Part shown: positions 6,857 to 13,849 of the stretch, one piece after another
How positions within the stretch are numbered: the first letter of the stretch is position 1
How the letters are laid out: every line of letters begins with the position of its first letter
Source of the DNA: Lachnospiraceae bacterium
Lineage (GTDB): Bacteria; Bacillota; Clostridia; Lachnospirales; Lachnospiraceae
NCBI GenBank assembly: GCA_900767585.1
Contig: CAAFZP010000011.1
Span: 1-26,261, forward strand
DNA length: 26,261 nt
Direction of reading: 5' to 3'
Made by a program: the position numbers and the translations under genes
Notes under the pieces: generated by a model
The model's database searches: none
What the model was told of the DNA's origin: nothing
The model's input: only the letters and a program-made list of their open reading frames with translations

Positions 6857-8125
6857 ATGGCAAGCTATACAGCCCGAAAAAATAAAGTGGGGCAAATTGT
6901 AAGCTTTCAAATAAAAGTTTCTCGAGGGCGTGACAAGCTCACCGGGAAACAGCTCACACCCTACACAATGACATACACACCCCCGGAGGGGTGGAGCAAA
7001 AGAGCGATTACAAGAGAGCTTCAAAAAGTCATGGGCGAATTTGAAGCGGCTTGTAATCGTGGCGAAATCCTCACCAAAGAGGAGCAAAAAGCCCATGCAC
7101 AGGAGAAAGCCGAAAAAGCCGAACACCAAAAGACGGAGGAACAGAAAAAGCCGACATTTAATAAATATGCGGAGCTGTTCATAAAAGAAAAAGCCGCCAC
7201 GCTTTCGGCTACTACAATACAGAGTTATGAACAGGCGTTGAAACGTCCGGCGGCTGTGTTTGGTGAAATGAAATTAGAAGACATAGATTTTCTAATGGTG
7301 AAGCAATTTATAACCGATTTACAGACCACCAAAGCGGAAAACGGAAAAAAGCCGCTTGCACATGGTACGATAGTTACATATTACACCACATTGCACACAC
7401 TTTTTGAAAGTGCCGTTGAAAACGGCGTGATAGTTCAAAACCCTATGCAACGAATGAAAAAGCCCAAACCACGCAAGGACGATATACCCCGGAAAGCTCT
7501 TGTATATTCCGAAAGCGAACTTGCGTATATTATGGAGTGCTTGAACAATGAGCCGTTAAAATGGCGGGCGATGGTTCTATTTATGATTGACAGCGGTTGC
7601 CGCCGTGGAGAGGTTGCCGGGTTGAAATGGGAAGAAATCAATTTTCAAACCGGAAAAGTCACCATTTCCCGAAATGCTCAATACACCAAAGAAAAAGGCG
7701 TGTATATAAGCACCCCAAAGAACCACAAAAGCCGGGAAATCATTATAAACACCCCTGTTTTACAGGTTCTCAAGGAATGGAGAAAACAACAGGCGCTGTT
7801 ATATTTCAGTAAAGGACAAACAACCGGGGGCTATTGCTTCACACAGAACGAGGGCGAAATATTAAACCCAAACACCATAACCGCATATATAAGGCAGTTC
7901 GGAAAAAAGTATAATTTGCCCGGTATGCACCCCCACGCATTACGACACACAATGGCAACAATCAGCATTGCGAACGGTGCGGACGTTGTGAGCGTTTCTA
8001 AAAAATTGGGGCATTGTAACCCCTCTGTTACGCTCAACATATACAGCCACGCAAACGAGGAAGCACAACGGCGAGCTACCGAAATTTTCGCCGATGTAGT
8101 TTATAAAAATCAGAAACACGCATAA
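6857..8125 (+). CDS. Tyrosine recombinase (integrase), phage/ICE type, 422 aa
   Basis: It catalyses site-specific integration and excision of the element. Layout: an N-terminal AP2-like arm-binding region (1-60), a charged Glu/Lys/Gln helix (about 70-100), a SAM-like core-binding domain (about 103-205), and the catalytic domain. The catalytic set is complete: Arg in SGCRRGEVAGL (about 249), HPHALRH (about 358-364), LGH (about 385-387), and the nucleophile Tyr in NIYSH (about 395). Length is normal for the family. The start follows AAAGGAGG at eight bases. Position near the element edge and absence of further element genes beyond 8328 suggest the attachment site lies between 8.3 and 9.2 kb. 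No separate excisionase is obvious. Confidence 0.96.
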   Translation: MASYTARKNKVGQIVSFQIKVSRGRDKLTGKQLTPYTMTYTPPEGWSKRAITRELQKVMGEFEAACNRGEILTKEEQKAHAQEKAEKAEHQKTEEQKKPTFNKYAELFIKEKAATLSATTIQSYEQALKRPAAVFGEMKLEDIDFLMVKQFITDLQTTKAENGKKPLAHGTIVTYYTTLHTLFESAVENGVIVQNPMQRMKKPKPRKDDIPRKALVYSESELAYIMECLNNEPLKWRAMVLFMIDSGCRRGEVAGLKWEEINFQTGKVTISRNAQYTKEKGVYISTPKNHKSREIIINTPVLQVLKEWRKQQALLYFSKGQTTGGYCFTQNEGEILNPNTITAYIRQFGKKYNLPGMHPHALRHTMATISIANGADVVSVSKKLGHCNPSVTLNIYSHANEEAQRRATEIFADVVYKNQKHA

Positions 8126-8139
8126 TAGGAGGAAACACC

Positions 8140-8328
8140 ATGAAAGAAGTACATATTTTAAACCGTGAAGAATTTGAGGAAACCGCCGTACAGCTTTACA
8201 GCCTTTTGAAAGTTCTTTCAGCAGTTGACCCGGACAACGAAACCGCACTTTTTGAAATGCCAACCGCATTAAAAGCGGCTGTAAAACTCGCTGATGATAT
8301 TCTATGCACTGTGAACGAATCGAAATAA
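8140..8328 (+). CDS. Small hypothetical protein after the integrase (62 aa)
   Basis: The ATG at 8140 follows AGGAGGA, 14 bp after the integrase stop. The protein (MKEVHILNREEFEETAVQLY...) is acidic and helical, with no membrane segment. It is followed by a terminator, so it is the last gene of the element operon. I do not recognise a family. A recombination-directionality role can be imagined from position but has no sequence support. Confidence 0.7.
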   Translation: MKEVHILNREEFEETAVQLYSLLKVLSAVDPDNETALFEMPTALKAAVKLADDILCTVNESK

Positions 8329-8341
8329 CACAGGCACACCG

Positions 8342-8377
8342 CCCCGGAGGGATAACACCCCGCCGGGGTCTTCTTTT
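8342..8377 (+). terminator. Rho-independent terminator after the integrase operon
   Basis: CCCCGG (8342-8347) pairs with CCGGGG (8363-8368), and TCTTCTTTT follows. It closes the integrase and 62-aa gene unit. Confidence 0.7.
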
Positions 8378-8800
8378 GCCCTGTCGTGTTGGTGCTGTGT
8401 GGTTGGTGTACGCTGTGGGGCGTTCTGTGGGGCGTTGTACGGCGTTTTTGTGCTGTAGGCGTGTAGTGTACCCTTGCACCGTTCCGGGCGTTCTGTGGGC
8501 TGTTTGTGGGGCTGTGGACGTGGCGTTGCGCCGCCGCCCTACCTTCCTACCTAAAAAGGATTTTTACCGATTTTTTCAAGGAATCCGAGACAGAACACCG
8601 CCCGAGCGAGGTCTTGCGGTTCGTTTGCAAGCTCTCCACCAGCATACAACAGAATCAGCACCACCAGCGGCGCACAGGCGGCACAGCGTACACCAGCAAA
8701 ACCAGCCACAGCAAGCCCCGACAGATAGCACCAGCGAGGACAACACCGCCCGGAACGGTGCAGAGCCACCAACACATAGAAAACACAAGCGATTTTATTA
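8378..8800. other. Gene-free strand-asymmetric segment (GT-rich then CA-rich)
   Basis: The plus strand is strongly G/T-rich to about 8535 (many CTGTGGGG and GGCGTT words), then turns C/A-rich from about 8635 to 8795 (CACCAG, CAGCAA words). Inverted word pairs link the halves: GGTGTACGCTGTG at 8405 with its complement at 8682, and GCACCGTTCCGGGCG at 8476 with its complement at 8747. The pairs are not nested, so this is not one simple hairpin. Frames here lack ribosome sites. The stretch 8800-9047 shows nothing I can name beyond a weak GGCAC/GTGCC hairpin near 8866-8884. Confidence 0.5.
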
Positions 8801-9047
8801 CACATTTTCAAGCGAATTTTTCAGATTTTCCCGGGTTGGTACTATTTCCCCCGGCTTGACACTGTGCGGCACTGTTGCGCTGTGCCATTGAAAAGATAAA
8901 TACTAATCCGTACAGCATTAACAGGCAACAGAAAAGAGATAGTAATATAACACTATTCGTTTTTGACACTAACGGTACTGCTCCCGGGCGAATAGGTACA
9001 TATATATTTTTACATTTGACCGCCGCCGGGGGTGAATTGGTGAAGCC

Positions 9048-9087
9048 GTTGATTTTCTCGGCTCTGTTGATTTTCTGTTGATTTTTC
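9048..9087 (+). repeat. Three direct copies of GTTGATTTTY
   Basis: GTTGATTTTC occurs at 9048-9057 and 9066-9075, and GTTGATTTTTC at 9077-9087. Short direct repeats near an integrase are typical of recombinase arm-binding sites, so this may mark the element's right attachment region. That is an inference. Confidence 0.5.
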
Positions 9088-9106
9088 GGCGAAAATTGGA
9101 GTTGTA

Positions 9107-9149
9107 AAAAGCCTGTGAAGCGACGAAAACCGCACAAACACAGGCTTTT
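9107..9149. terminator. Bidirectional terminator-like hairpin
   Basis: AAAAGCCTGTG (9107-9117) pairs perfectly with CACAGGCTTTT (9139-9149) around a 21-base loop. U-runs are possible in both directions. It sits between the gene-free segment and the tRNA-Gln promoter and insulates the tRNA unit. Confidence 0.65.
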
Positions 9150-9183
9150 CTAAAATTTACAGTTTATTTTTTCAAAAAAGTAC

Positions 9184-9212
9184 TTGCATTTTAGGATGTC
9201 ATGTAATATAAT
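9184..9212 (+). promoter_or_regulatory. Promoter of tRNA-Gln
   Basis: TTGCAT (9184-9189), 17 bases, TATAAT (9207-9212). The leader that follows contains TTGTGAGACACAA (9219-9231), also found in the tRNA-Arg leader. Confidence 0.85.
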
Positions 9213-9252
9213 ACCATCTTGTGAGACACAAAAAGTCTTACATCCACAGTGT

Positions 9253-9325
9253 TGGGCTATCGCCAAATGGTAAGGCACTGGACTCTGACTCCAGCATTTT
9301 CCAGGTTCGAATCCTGGTAGCCCAG
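9253..9325 (+). tRNA. tRNA-Gln (anticodon CTG)
   Basis: The cloverleaf folds completely. The acceptor TGGGCTA pairs with TAGCCCA plus discriminator G. The D-arm loop is CCAAATGGTAAGG. The anticodon stem CTGGA/TCCAG encloses CTCTGAC, with anticodon CTG reading CAG. The T-arm is CCAGG TTCGAAT CCTGG. CCA is not encoded. Its 3' end abuts the large palindrome directly. Confidence 0.95.
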
Positions 9326-9328
9326 TTT

Positions 9329-9611
9329 ATAAGACGGTCGAGGTTCGATCGTCTTTTTTATTTTAGTTTAGGATGCGAGCCAATTCTAATCAACACGGAT
9401 GACATATGCAACAGAATTCTCCGCAGACGCGCTCCCGCTCGGTTCAATACATAACGGTACTAAATTCGCAGCAGCAAAATTGCTGCCGCTCATTAAGTAC
9501 CGATGTATTTCAACGGTCTGCTTGAGTATTCTGTTGCATATATCATCCGTATCTACACTTTGGTGGCTCGCATATTAACTATAAAATTATAGATCGAATC
9601 TTCCGTCTTAT
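9329..9611. repeat. 283-bp multi-segment palindrome between convergent tRNA genes
   Basis: Nested perfect arms, outside to inside: ATAAGACGG 9329-9337 with 9603-9611; TTCGATC 9344-9350 with 9592-9598; ATGCGAGCCA 9373-9382 with 9564-9573; ACGGATGA 9395-9402 with 9543-9550; ATATGCAACAGAAT 9404-9417 with 9528-9541; GCAGAC 9423-9428 with 9516-9521; AATACAT 9446-9452 with 9503-9509; CGGTACT 9455-9461 with 9496-9502; and a GCAGCA/TGCTGC tip at 9471-9486. Nine in-order segments make chance very unlikely. No ORF of note is inside. It may be a MITE-like insertion, a structured RNA, or a fused inverted duplication of tRNA 3' flanks. Confidence 0.9.
9331..9360 (+). terminator. Terminator of tRNA-Gln
   Basis: AAGACG-G-TCGA and TCGA-T-CGTCTT form an 11-bp stem (one G-T pair) with loop GGT, followed by six T. 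The same bases form the outermost left arm of the long palindrome, so two alternative folds compete. Confidence 0.8.
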
Positions 9612-9652
9612 CTGCCTTATTAAATATATGTGCAGTGCTTGTAGGAACGCGC

Positions 9653-9686
9653 AAAAAAAGCTCTCCAATAAATTGGAAAGCTTTTA
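9653..9686 (-). terminator. Terminator of tRNA-Arg
   Basis: On the minus strand, AAAGCT-TTCCAA and TTGGAG-AGCTTT pair around a short AT loop and are followed by seven T. It lies a few bases after the tRNA 3' end. Confidence 0.85.
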
Positions 9687-9690
9687 GGTA

Positions 9691-9764
9691 TGCGGCCGAG
9701 AAGATTCGAACTCCCGACACCTTGGTCCGTAGCCAAGTGCTCTATCCAGCTGAGCTACGACCGC
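9691..9764 (-). tRNA. tRNA-Arg (anticodon ACG)
   Basis: On the minus strand the acceptor GCGGTCG pairs with CGGCCGC (one G-T) plus discriminator A. The D-arm is GCTCAGCTGGATAGAGC. The anticodon stem CTTGG/CCAAG encloses CTACGGA, with anticodon ACG (A34 presumably edited to inosine to read CGN). The T-loop is TTCGAAT. CCA is not encoded. It is convergent with tRNA-Gln. Confidence 0.95.
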
Positions 9765-9792
9765 ATCTGTGTTGTGTCTCACAACAGATGAT

Positions 9793-9821
9793 ATTCTACC
9801 GTAGTTTCGACTGAATGTCAA
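9793..9821 (-). promoter_or_regulatory. Promoter of tRNA-Arg
   Basis: On the minus strand TTGACA (9821-9816), 17 bases, TAGAAT (9798-9793). The leader repeats ATCATCT and TTGTGAGACACAA (9784-9772), as in the tRNA-Gln leader. Confidence 0.85.
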
Positions 9822-9919
9822 GCGATTTCTTAACAAATTTGAATCCAAATATCAAATTCCTCAAAACCCAAACGTGCAAAACGGCGAAACTCTCCATAAA
9901 ATCGATATAACCGACCAAC

Positions 9920-10585
9920 TCAAAAAAGGATGCAGGAATCCAGGTGGTATTCCACCGTACAGCCATTCTCCGCACAGACTGAAATCCAATACTCATCCAT
10001 CCGAAGCATAAAATACCGGTACGACGTTCCAACGACAGTCTTCTGCACCGGATCGACCTCAAAGGAATTGAGCGGCACGCTGATTCCATCGCCTGTAAGC
10101 TTCAGATATGACTCTTTCATCGTCCATAGATAGAAAAATCGTTCTGCACTCAGACTGTCATCCGCCTCTTTTTGTCCGGATACATAGGCATACTCCCGCC
10201 CGGTAAAGCAACGTCCGGCAACACGCAGATTATCCTTTCCCCGGATCTGCTCGATATCAACCCCAAGCGGCACATCCCCATATGCAAGCACCACATAGTC
10301 CCCGGCATGGGAGATATTAAAATAAAACTCCGGATGATCTTTTATCCACGGCTTTCCATTTTCATTTTTCTCAAGTACCAGTTCGTCAGGTCGGATTCCA
10401 AGCTGTTTCTCCACGAGTTCCTGCAACAGTAATCCCGCAACAACCGACACGTATGCCGGTTCCTTTCTACGAAAAGCCAATACCCGGGACTTTCGTTCCG
10501 GGTATAAGCGTTCGACCAACTCATCAAAATGTTGTTCTATGTATTCCTGATTTACTTGTACAACAGATACATGAATCTTTGTCAT
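9920..10585 (-). CDS. 4'-phosphopantetheinyl transferase, Sfp type (221 aa)
   Basis: It transfers the phosphopantetheine arm of CoA to a Ser of a carrier protein, converting apo- to holo-ACP. Sfp-family motifs are intact: FNISHAG (89-95), GVDIE with the Mg-binding Asp (108-112), and WTMKESYLKLTGDG (154-167). Length matches Sfp-type enzymes rather than the short AcpS type. I chose the ATG at 10585 (MTKIHV) because it follows the previous stop by one base; the longer frame to 10711 lies inside that gene. It is the third gene after an ACP and a BtrH-like protein, so the partner is probably that ACP. Confidence 0.93.
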   Translation of the reverse strand: MTKIHVSVVQVNQEYIEQHFDELVERLYPERKSRVLAFRRKEPAYVSVVAGLLLQELVEKQLGIRPDELVLEKNENGKPWIKDHPEFYFNISHAGDYVVLAYGDVPLGVDIEQIRGKDNLRVAGRCFTGREYAYVSGQKEADDSLSAERFFYLWTMKESYLKLTGDGISVPLNSFEVDPVQKTVVGTSYRYFMLRMDEYWISVCAENGCTVEYHLDSCILF

Positions 10586-10586
10586 A

Positions 10587-11642
10587 TTATTTATCTTCCA
10601 GCTCTGCAAGGATACGGAACAATGTGCTGATTTCTTTTTCTCTTGCAATCTCAAAATATTTCTTGAATCGAACAGATGACTCAATCTCGCCAGTGATAGA
10701 AATACGCACAAGCAGATTTCTGGCTGTCAGCATATTGCGGACAACTTCGCTGTACTCATTGATTGTATCTTCGTTATACTTTAAGAATCCATGCCCCATC
10801 AGATATTTGATACGTTCTAACATAAGTACCTTATGGTCATACATGACATGCAATGCACGGATATCGAAGTCCGGTTCTTCTGCATGCAGCTGCTTTTCTA
10901 TCTGAGAAAGAACCTTGTCATAGACCTTGATTCCAAACGTTGTATCATCAAAACGATTGCGGAGCATACGGAAATGATCCTTTGTATCCTGGGAATTCAG
11001 ATATTCACTGATTGTCTGTTTGATCAGTTCAATATCCACTTCATAGATTGGATGTTCTGTATTCTTCATAACAACATACAATCCACGTCCACCCTTGTGG
11101 TCATCCTTAAATACATGGTCATCCTGCTCAGTAATCACTTCATAACCGCGCTCAAGATCCTTAAAGCTGACTGTATTATAAGAATAGTGATCCTGGAATG
11201 TAAAGTCACCTACATAGAAGATCTCCTCATCCCGGTTGTATCCGTAGATGAACAGCTCATGAGGGAACTTATAATCTACATCTGCATCACACAGAATCTT
11301 TGCCTCATCAAATACACCATATACGTAGCCATTCAAATCAATTGTCTTAATAATAAAGTCAATGATATTTCCACAATAGCTCTGGATCTGTTCCTTCGTA
11401 AGAAGTGAGAACATCAGATATGGGCACTGCTTCAAAGCGCTGCTTCCCGGCATCATATCTGCGAGGAGCATATCGTCGCCTGTAAAAATCTCCTGGATAT
11501 TGTAGCAGCGCAACTGGATATAGTTACTGAAAATCCACTTCTTTGCATTCTCATCATCCGAAAGAATCGAAAACAAAGTCGCGTGCCACTGCCAGGATGT
11601 AATCATCGGATAAGTTACTGGTAATTTTTTCATGTCTGCCAT
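10587..11642 (-). CDS. BtrH/cysteine-protease-fold-like protein of unknown function (351 aa)
   Basis: The start at 11642 follows GGGAGGAAACG. Residues 36-46 (WIFSNYIQLRC), 73-76 (CPYL), 105-113 (GYVYGVFDE) and 127-136 (PHELFIYGYN) resemble the N-terminal half of BtrH-like and related proteins next to carrier proteins in NRPS and aminoglycoside clusters. BtrH moves an acyl group from an ACP to an acceptor. The usual N-terminal Cys is not evident: the corresponding region reads SWQWHATLFSIL, so catalysis by this copy is uncertain. The C-terminal ~170 residues are helical and charged. It is cytoplasmic, with no signal peptide. ACP on one side and PPTase on the other support a carrier-linked role. 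The family call is from memory. Confidence 0.6.
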   Translation of the reverse strand: MADMKKLPVTYPMITSWQWHATLFSILSDDENAKKWIFSNYIQLRCYNIQEIFTGDDMLLADMMPGSSALKQCPYLMFSLLTKEQIQSYCGNIIDFIIKTIDLNGYVYGVFDEAKILCDADVDYKFPHELFIYGYNRDEEIFYVGDFTFQDHYSYNTVSFKDLERGYEVITEQDDHVFKDDHKGGRGLYVVMKNTEHPIYEVDIELIKQTISEYLNSQDTKDHFRMLRNRFDDTTFGIKVYDKVLSQIEKQLHAEEPDFDIRALHVMYDHKVLMLERIKYLMGHGFLKYNEDTINEYSEVVRNMLTARNLLVRISITGEIESSVRFKKYFEIAREKEISTLFRILAELEDK

Positions 11643-11660
11643 TATACGTTTCCTCCCAAT

Positions 11661-11906
11661 TTATGCTAATTTTTCTGAAATGACTGCCGCGATATCGCCA
11701 AACGAATCATAATCACTGAGCGCAAGCTCATAATCCGAAAACGAAATATCAAACTTACTCTCTGCTGCTACCAGCAGGCGGATTAACGACACAGAATTCA
11801 CGCCATATGTCTCTACCATATTCGCATGCATGTCCACTTCATCTGCTTCCGGCAGAACATCGTGAATGACTTCTTTGAGTTTCGTTACAATCTGTTCCTT
11901 TTCCAT
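11661..11906 (-). CDS. Acyl/peptidyl carrier protein (81 aa)
   Basis: A small acidic four-helix protein with the phosphopantetheine site GVNSVSLIRLL. Ser38 is the attachment residue, and the usual DSL is NSV here. The ATG at 11906 follows GGGGG nine bases upstream. It is the first gene of a three-gene unit and 18 bp ahead of the BtrH-like gene. Its proximity to a dedicated Sfp-type PPTase and the absence of fatty-acid genes suggest a secondary or specialised carrier, not the housekeeping ACP. What it carries cannot be read from the sequence. Confidence 0.9.
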   Translation of the reverse strand: MEKEQIVTKLKEVIHDVLPEADEVDMHANMVETYGVNSVSLIRLLVAAESKFDISFSDYELALSDYDSFGDIAAVISEKLA

Positions 11907-11959
11907 TGTCTGTACCCCCTTGGTAATAAATTACTTTCTCGATGTATCAAGTACTTATA

Positions 11960-11988
11960 ATTTTACTATTATTATGTCTGAAAAGCAA
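11960..11988 (-). promoter_or_regulatory. Promoter of the ACP cassette
   Basis: On the minus strand TTGCTT (11988-11983), 17 bases, TAAAAT (11965-11960). It begins directly after the ribosomal operon terminator, so the cassette has its own promoter. Confidence 0.65.
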
Positions 11989-11989
11989 G

Positions 11990-12012
11990 AAAAAAAGAGT
12001 GCATCTGCACTC
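11990..12012 (-). terminator. Terminator of the rpmG-secE-nusG-rplK-rplA operon
   Basis: On the minus strand GAGTGC, loop AGAT, GCACTC, then seven T, about 45 bp after the rplA stop. Confidence 0.85.
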
Positions 12013-12056
12013 CTTACGGAATCCATTTACACTCTTTTTCTTCTGCGGGCTAAATC

Positions 12057-12746
12057 TTAGTACTTTGAAACGTTCAGCTTTACGCCAGGACCCATAGTAG
12101 AAGCTACTACCAAGCTCTTAATATACTGTCCCTTTGCTGCTGCTGGTTTAGCCTTTACAACTGCATCTATTAAAGTCTGGAAGTTGTCTGTTAACTGCTC
12201 CTCTGTGAAAGAAGCCTTTCCAATTGGCACATGGATAATGTTTGACTTATCAAGTCTGTACTCGATCTTACCAGCTTTAATATCGTTGATTGCCTTTGTA
12301 ACATCCATAGTTACTGTACCAGCCTTTGGATTTGGCATCAAGCCCTTTGGTCCAAGGACACGACCAAGACGTCCAACAACACCCATCATATCCGGTGTAG
12401 CAACAACGACATCAAAATCCAACCAGCCTTCGTTCTGGATCTTTGGTACAAGCTCATCTCCACCTGCGTAATCAGCACCTGCTGCAAGAGCCTCATCTAC
12501 CTTGTTACCCTTAGCAAATACGAGAACTTTTACAGTCTTACCTGTTCCGTGAGGAAGAACAACTGCACCACGAACCTGCTGGTCTGCATGACGACCATCA
12601 ACGCCCAAACGGAAATGAGCTTCAATCGTCTCATCAAACTTTGCGCTGGCTGTCTTCTTAACGAGTGCAACAGCCTCTTCAATTTCATAAGTCTTTGTTT
12701 TTTCAACAAGCTTTGCAGCTTCTGAATATCTCTTACCTGTTTTCAT
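12057..12746 (-). CDS. rplA: 50S ribosomal protein L1
   Basis: 229 aa, the usual full length. It starts MKTGKRYSEAAKLVEKTKTYEIEEAV and contains the L1 signature around IQNEGWLDFDVVVATPDMM and LGRVLGPKGLMPNPKAGTV. L1 binds 23S rRNA at the stalk near the E site and in many bacteria represses its own operon. It is the last gene before a terminator. rplJ-rplL, often next in Firmicutes, are absent here. Confidence 0.98.
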   Translation of the reverse strand: MKTGKRYSEAAKLVEKTKTYEIEEAVALVKKTASAKFDETIEAHFRLGVDGRHADQQVRGAVVLPHGTGKTVKVLVFAKGNKVDEALAAGADYAGGDELVPKIQNEGWLDFDVVVATPDMMGVVGRLGRVLGPKGLMPNPKAGTVTMDVTKAINDIKAGKIEYRLDKSNIIHVPIGKASFTEEQLTDNFQTLIDAVVKAKPAAAKGQYIKSLVVASTMGPGVKLNVSKY

Positions 12747-12801
12747 TCAAATAAACCTCCTGTAGTTTTTGCGGGAGCGACCCTCCTACGATTATTTCTT
12801 A

Positions 12802-13227
12802 TTAATCCTCAACTTCGATTCCCATGGAACGAGCTGTACCTGCGATCATGCTCATAGCAGCCTCAAGGCTTGCTGCGTTCAGATCCGGCATCTTCAGCTC
12901 AGCAATCTCCTGAACCTTAGCCTTAGAAATCTTTGCAACTTTTGTCTTGTTCGGTGTTGCAGATGCTGACTTAAGGCCGCACGCCTTCTTAAGCAGTACT
13001 GCTGCCGGTGGAGTCTTAGTTACAAAGCTGAAACTCTTATCTGCGTAAACTGTGATGACTACAGGGATGATCATATCGCCCTGATCAGCAGTTCTTGCAT
13101 TAAACTCCTTTGTGAACTGTACAATGTTTACACCGTGCTGTCCAAGTGCAGGACCAACAGGTGGTGCAGGAGTTGCCTTTCCTGCAGGAATCTGTAATTT
13201 AATATATCCTTCTACTTTCTTAGCCAT
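12802..13227 (-). CDS. rplK: 50S ribosomal protein L11
   Basis: 141 aa, standard length. It has the N-terminal KLQIPAGKATPAPPVGPALGQ-type Pro-rich segment and a C-terminal rRNA-binding domain ending ARSMGIEVED. L11 binds the GTPase-associated centre of 23S rRNA. It lies 55 bp ahead of rplA in the usual order. Confidence 0.98.
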   Translation of the reverse strand: MAKKVEGYIKLQIPAGKATPAPPVGPALGQHGVNIVQFTKEFNARTADQGDMIIPVVITVYADKSFSFVTKTPPAAVLLKKACGLKSASATPNKTKVAKISKAKVQEIAELKMPDLNAASLEAAMSMIAGTARSMGIEVED

Positions 13228-13249
13228 TATAGCTACCTCCTAAAACCTC

Positions 13250-13837
13250 TTACATCTTCTGGATATCTCCAAATCCAATCTCAACAGATGTAGCACGTCC
13301 GAAAATATCAACATCAATCGTGACGGTTCTCTTGCCTTCGTTAATTGCCTTAACTTGTGCAATATTTCCTTCCCAAGCACCAGTGATAACCTTGATCTGG
13401 TCACCAACTGCCACATCAATTTTCTCCACAGGTTCTTCTGTGAAGATACCCATGGAACGCATCTCGCGTTCTGTGAGCGGCACCGGCTTGGATTCCGGAC
13501 CTACAAACCCTGTAACACCCCTTGTGTTACGAACTACATACCAAGTAACATCGTTCATGTACATATGAACCAGAACATAACCTGGAAACAACTTTCTCTG
13601 AACTGTCTTCTTTGCGCCTGTCTTTGTTGTCTCGATTACCTCCTGAACCGGTACGGTTACCTCAAGGATTTGCTCTTGAAGCTTTCTGTTTTCAACAGTC
13701 TTCTCGATATCATTCTTCACCTTGTTCTCATAACCTGAGTAGGTATGAGCTACATACCATCTGGCTTCACCATCTGACGGAATCGCGCTTTCTGGTTTCA
13801 CAGATGCAGCAGCTTCGTTTTCGAATACTTCTGACAT
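13250..13837 (-). CDS. nusG: Transcription elongation/termination factor NusG
   Basis: 195 aa. The N-terminal NGN domain (ARWYVAHTYSGYENKVKNDIE, then RKLFPGYVLVHMYM) is followed by a C-terminal KOW domain (GDQIKVITGAWEGNIAQVKAIN). NusG binds RNA polymerase and affects pausing, Rho action and coupling to ribosomes. A ~24-residue acidic N-terminal extension precedes the NGN domain. It is encoded between secE and rplK as in most bacteria. Confidence 0.98.
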   Translation of the reverse strand: MSEVFENEAAASVKPESAIPSDGEARWYVAHTYSGYENKVKNDIEKTVENRKLQEQILEVTVPVQEVIETTKTGAKKTVQRKLFPGYVLVHMYMNDVTWYVVRNTRGVTGFVGPESKPVPLTEREMRSMGIFTEEPVEKIDVAVGDQIKVITGAWEGNIAQVKAINEGKRTVTIDVDIFGRATSVEIGFGDIQKM

Positions 13838-13849
13838 ACATTCACCTAC

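Noticed and set aside
8551..8811. Minus-strand frame of 86 codons with hydrophobic, Cys-rich translation
   Set aside because: There is no ribosome site near the start and the hydrophobicity follows from the GT-rich minus strand. It is kept only as the refuting case for the non-coding reading.
8304..8891. Plus-strand frame of 195 codons covering the skewed region
   Set aside because: It overlaps the 62-aa gene, crosses a terminator, has no ribosome site, and its translation is rich in Cys, Arg and His, as expected from skewed non-coding DNA.
8378..9180. CRISPR array or similar spaced repeats
   Set aside because: The repeats seen are 10-15 bp words at irregular spacing, with no regular repeat-spacer pattern and no cas genes in the window.
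9253..9325. tRNA-Gln as the integration site of the phage-like element
   Set aside because: Elements normally use the tRNA 3' end, but here the 5' end and promoter face the element and the tRNA has an intact promoter, leader and terminator. No partial tRNA copy was seen on the element side.
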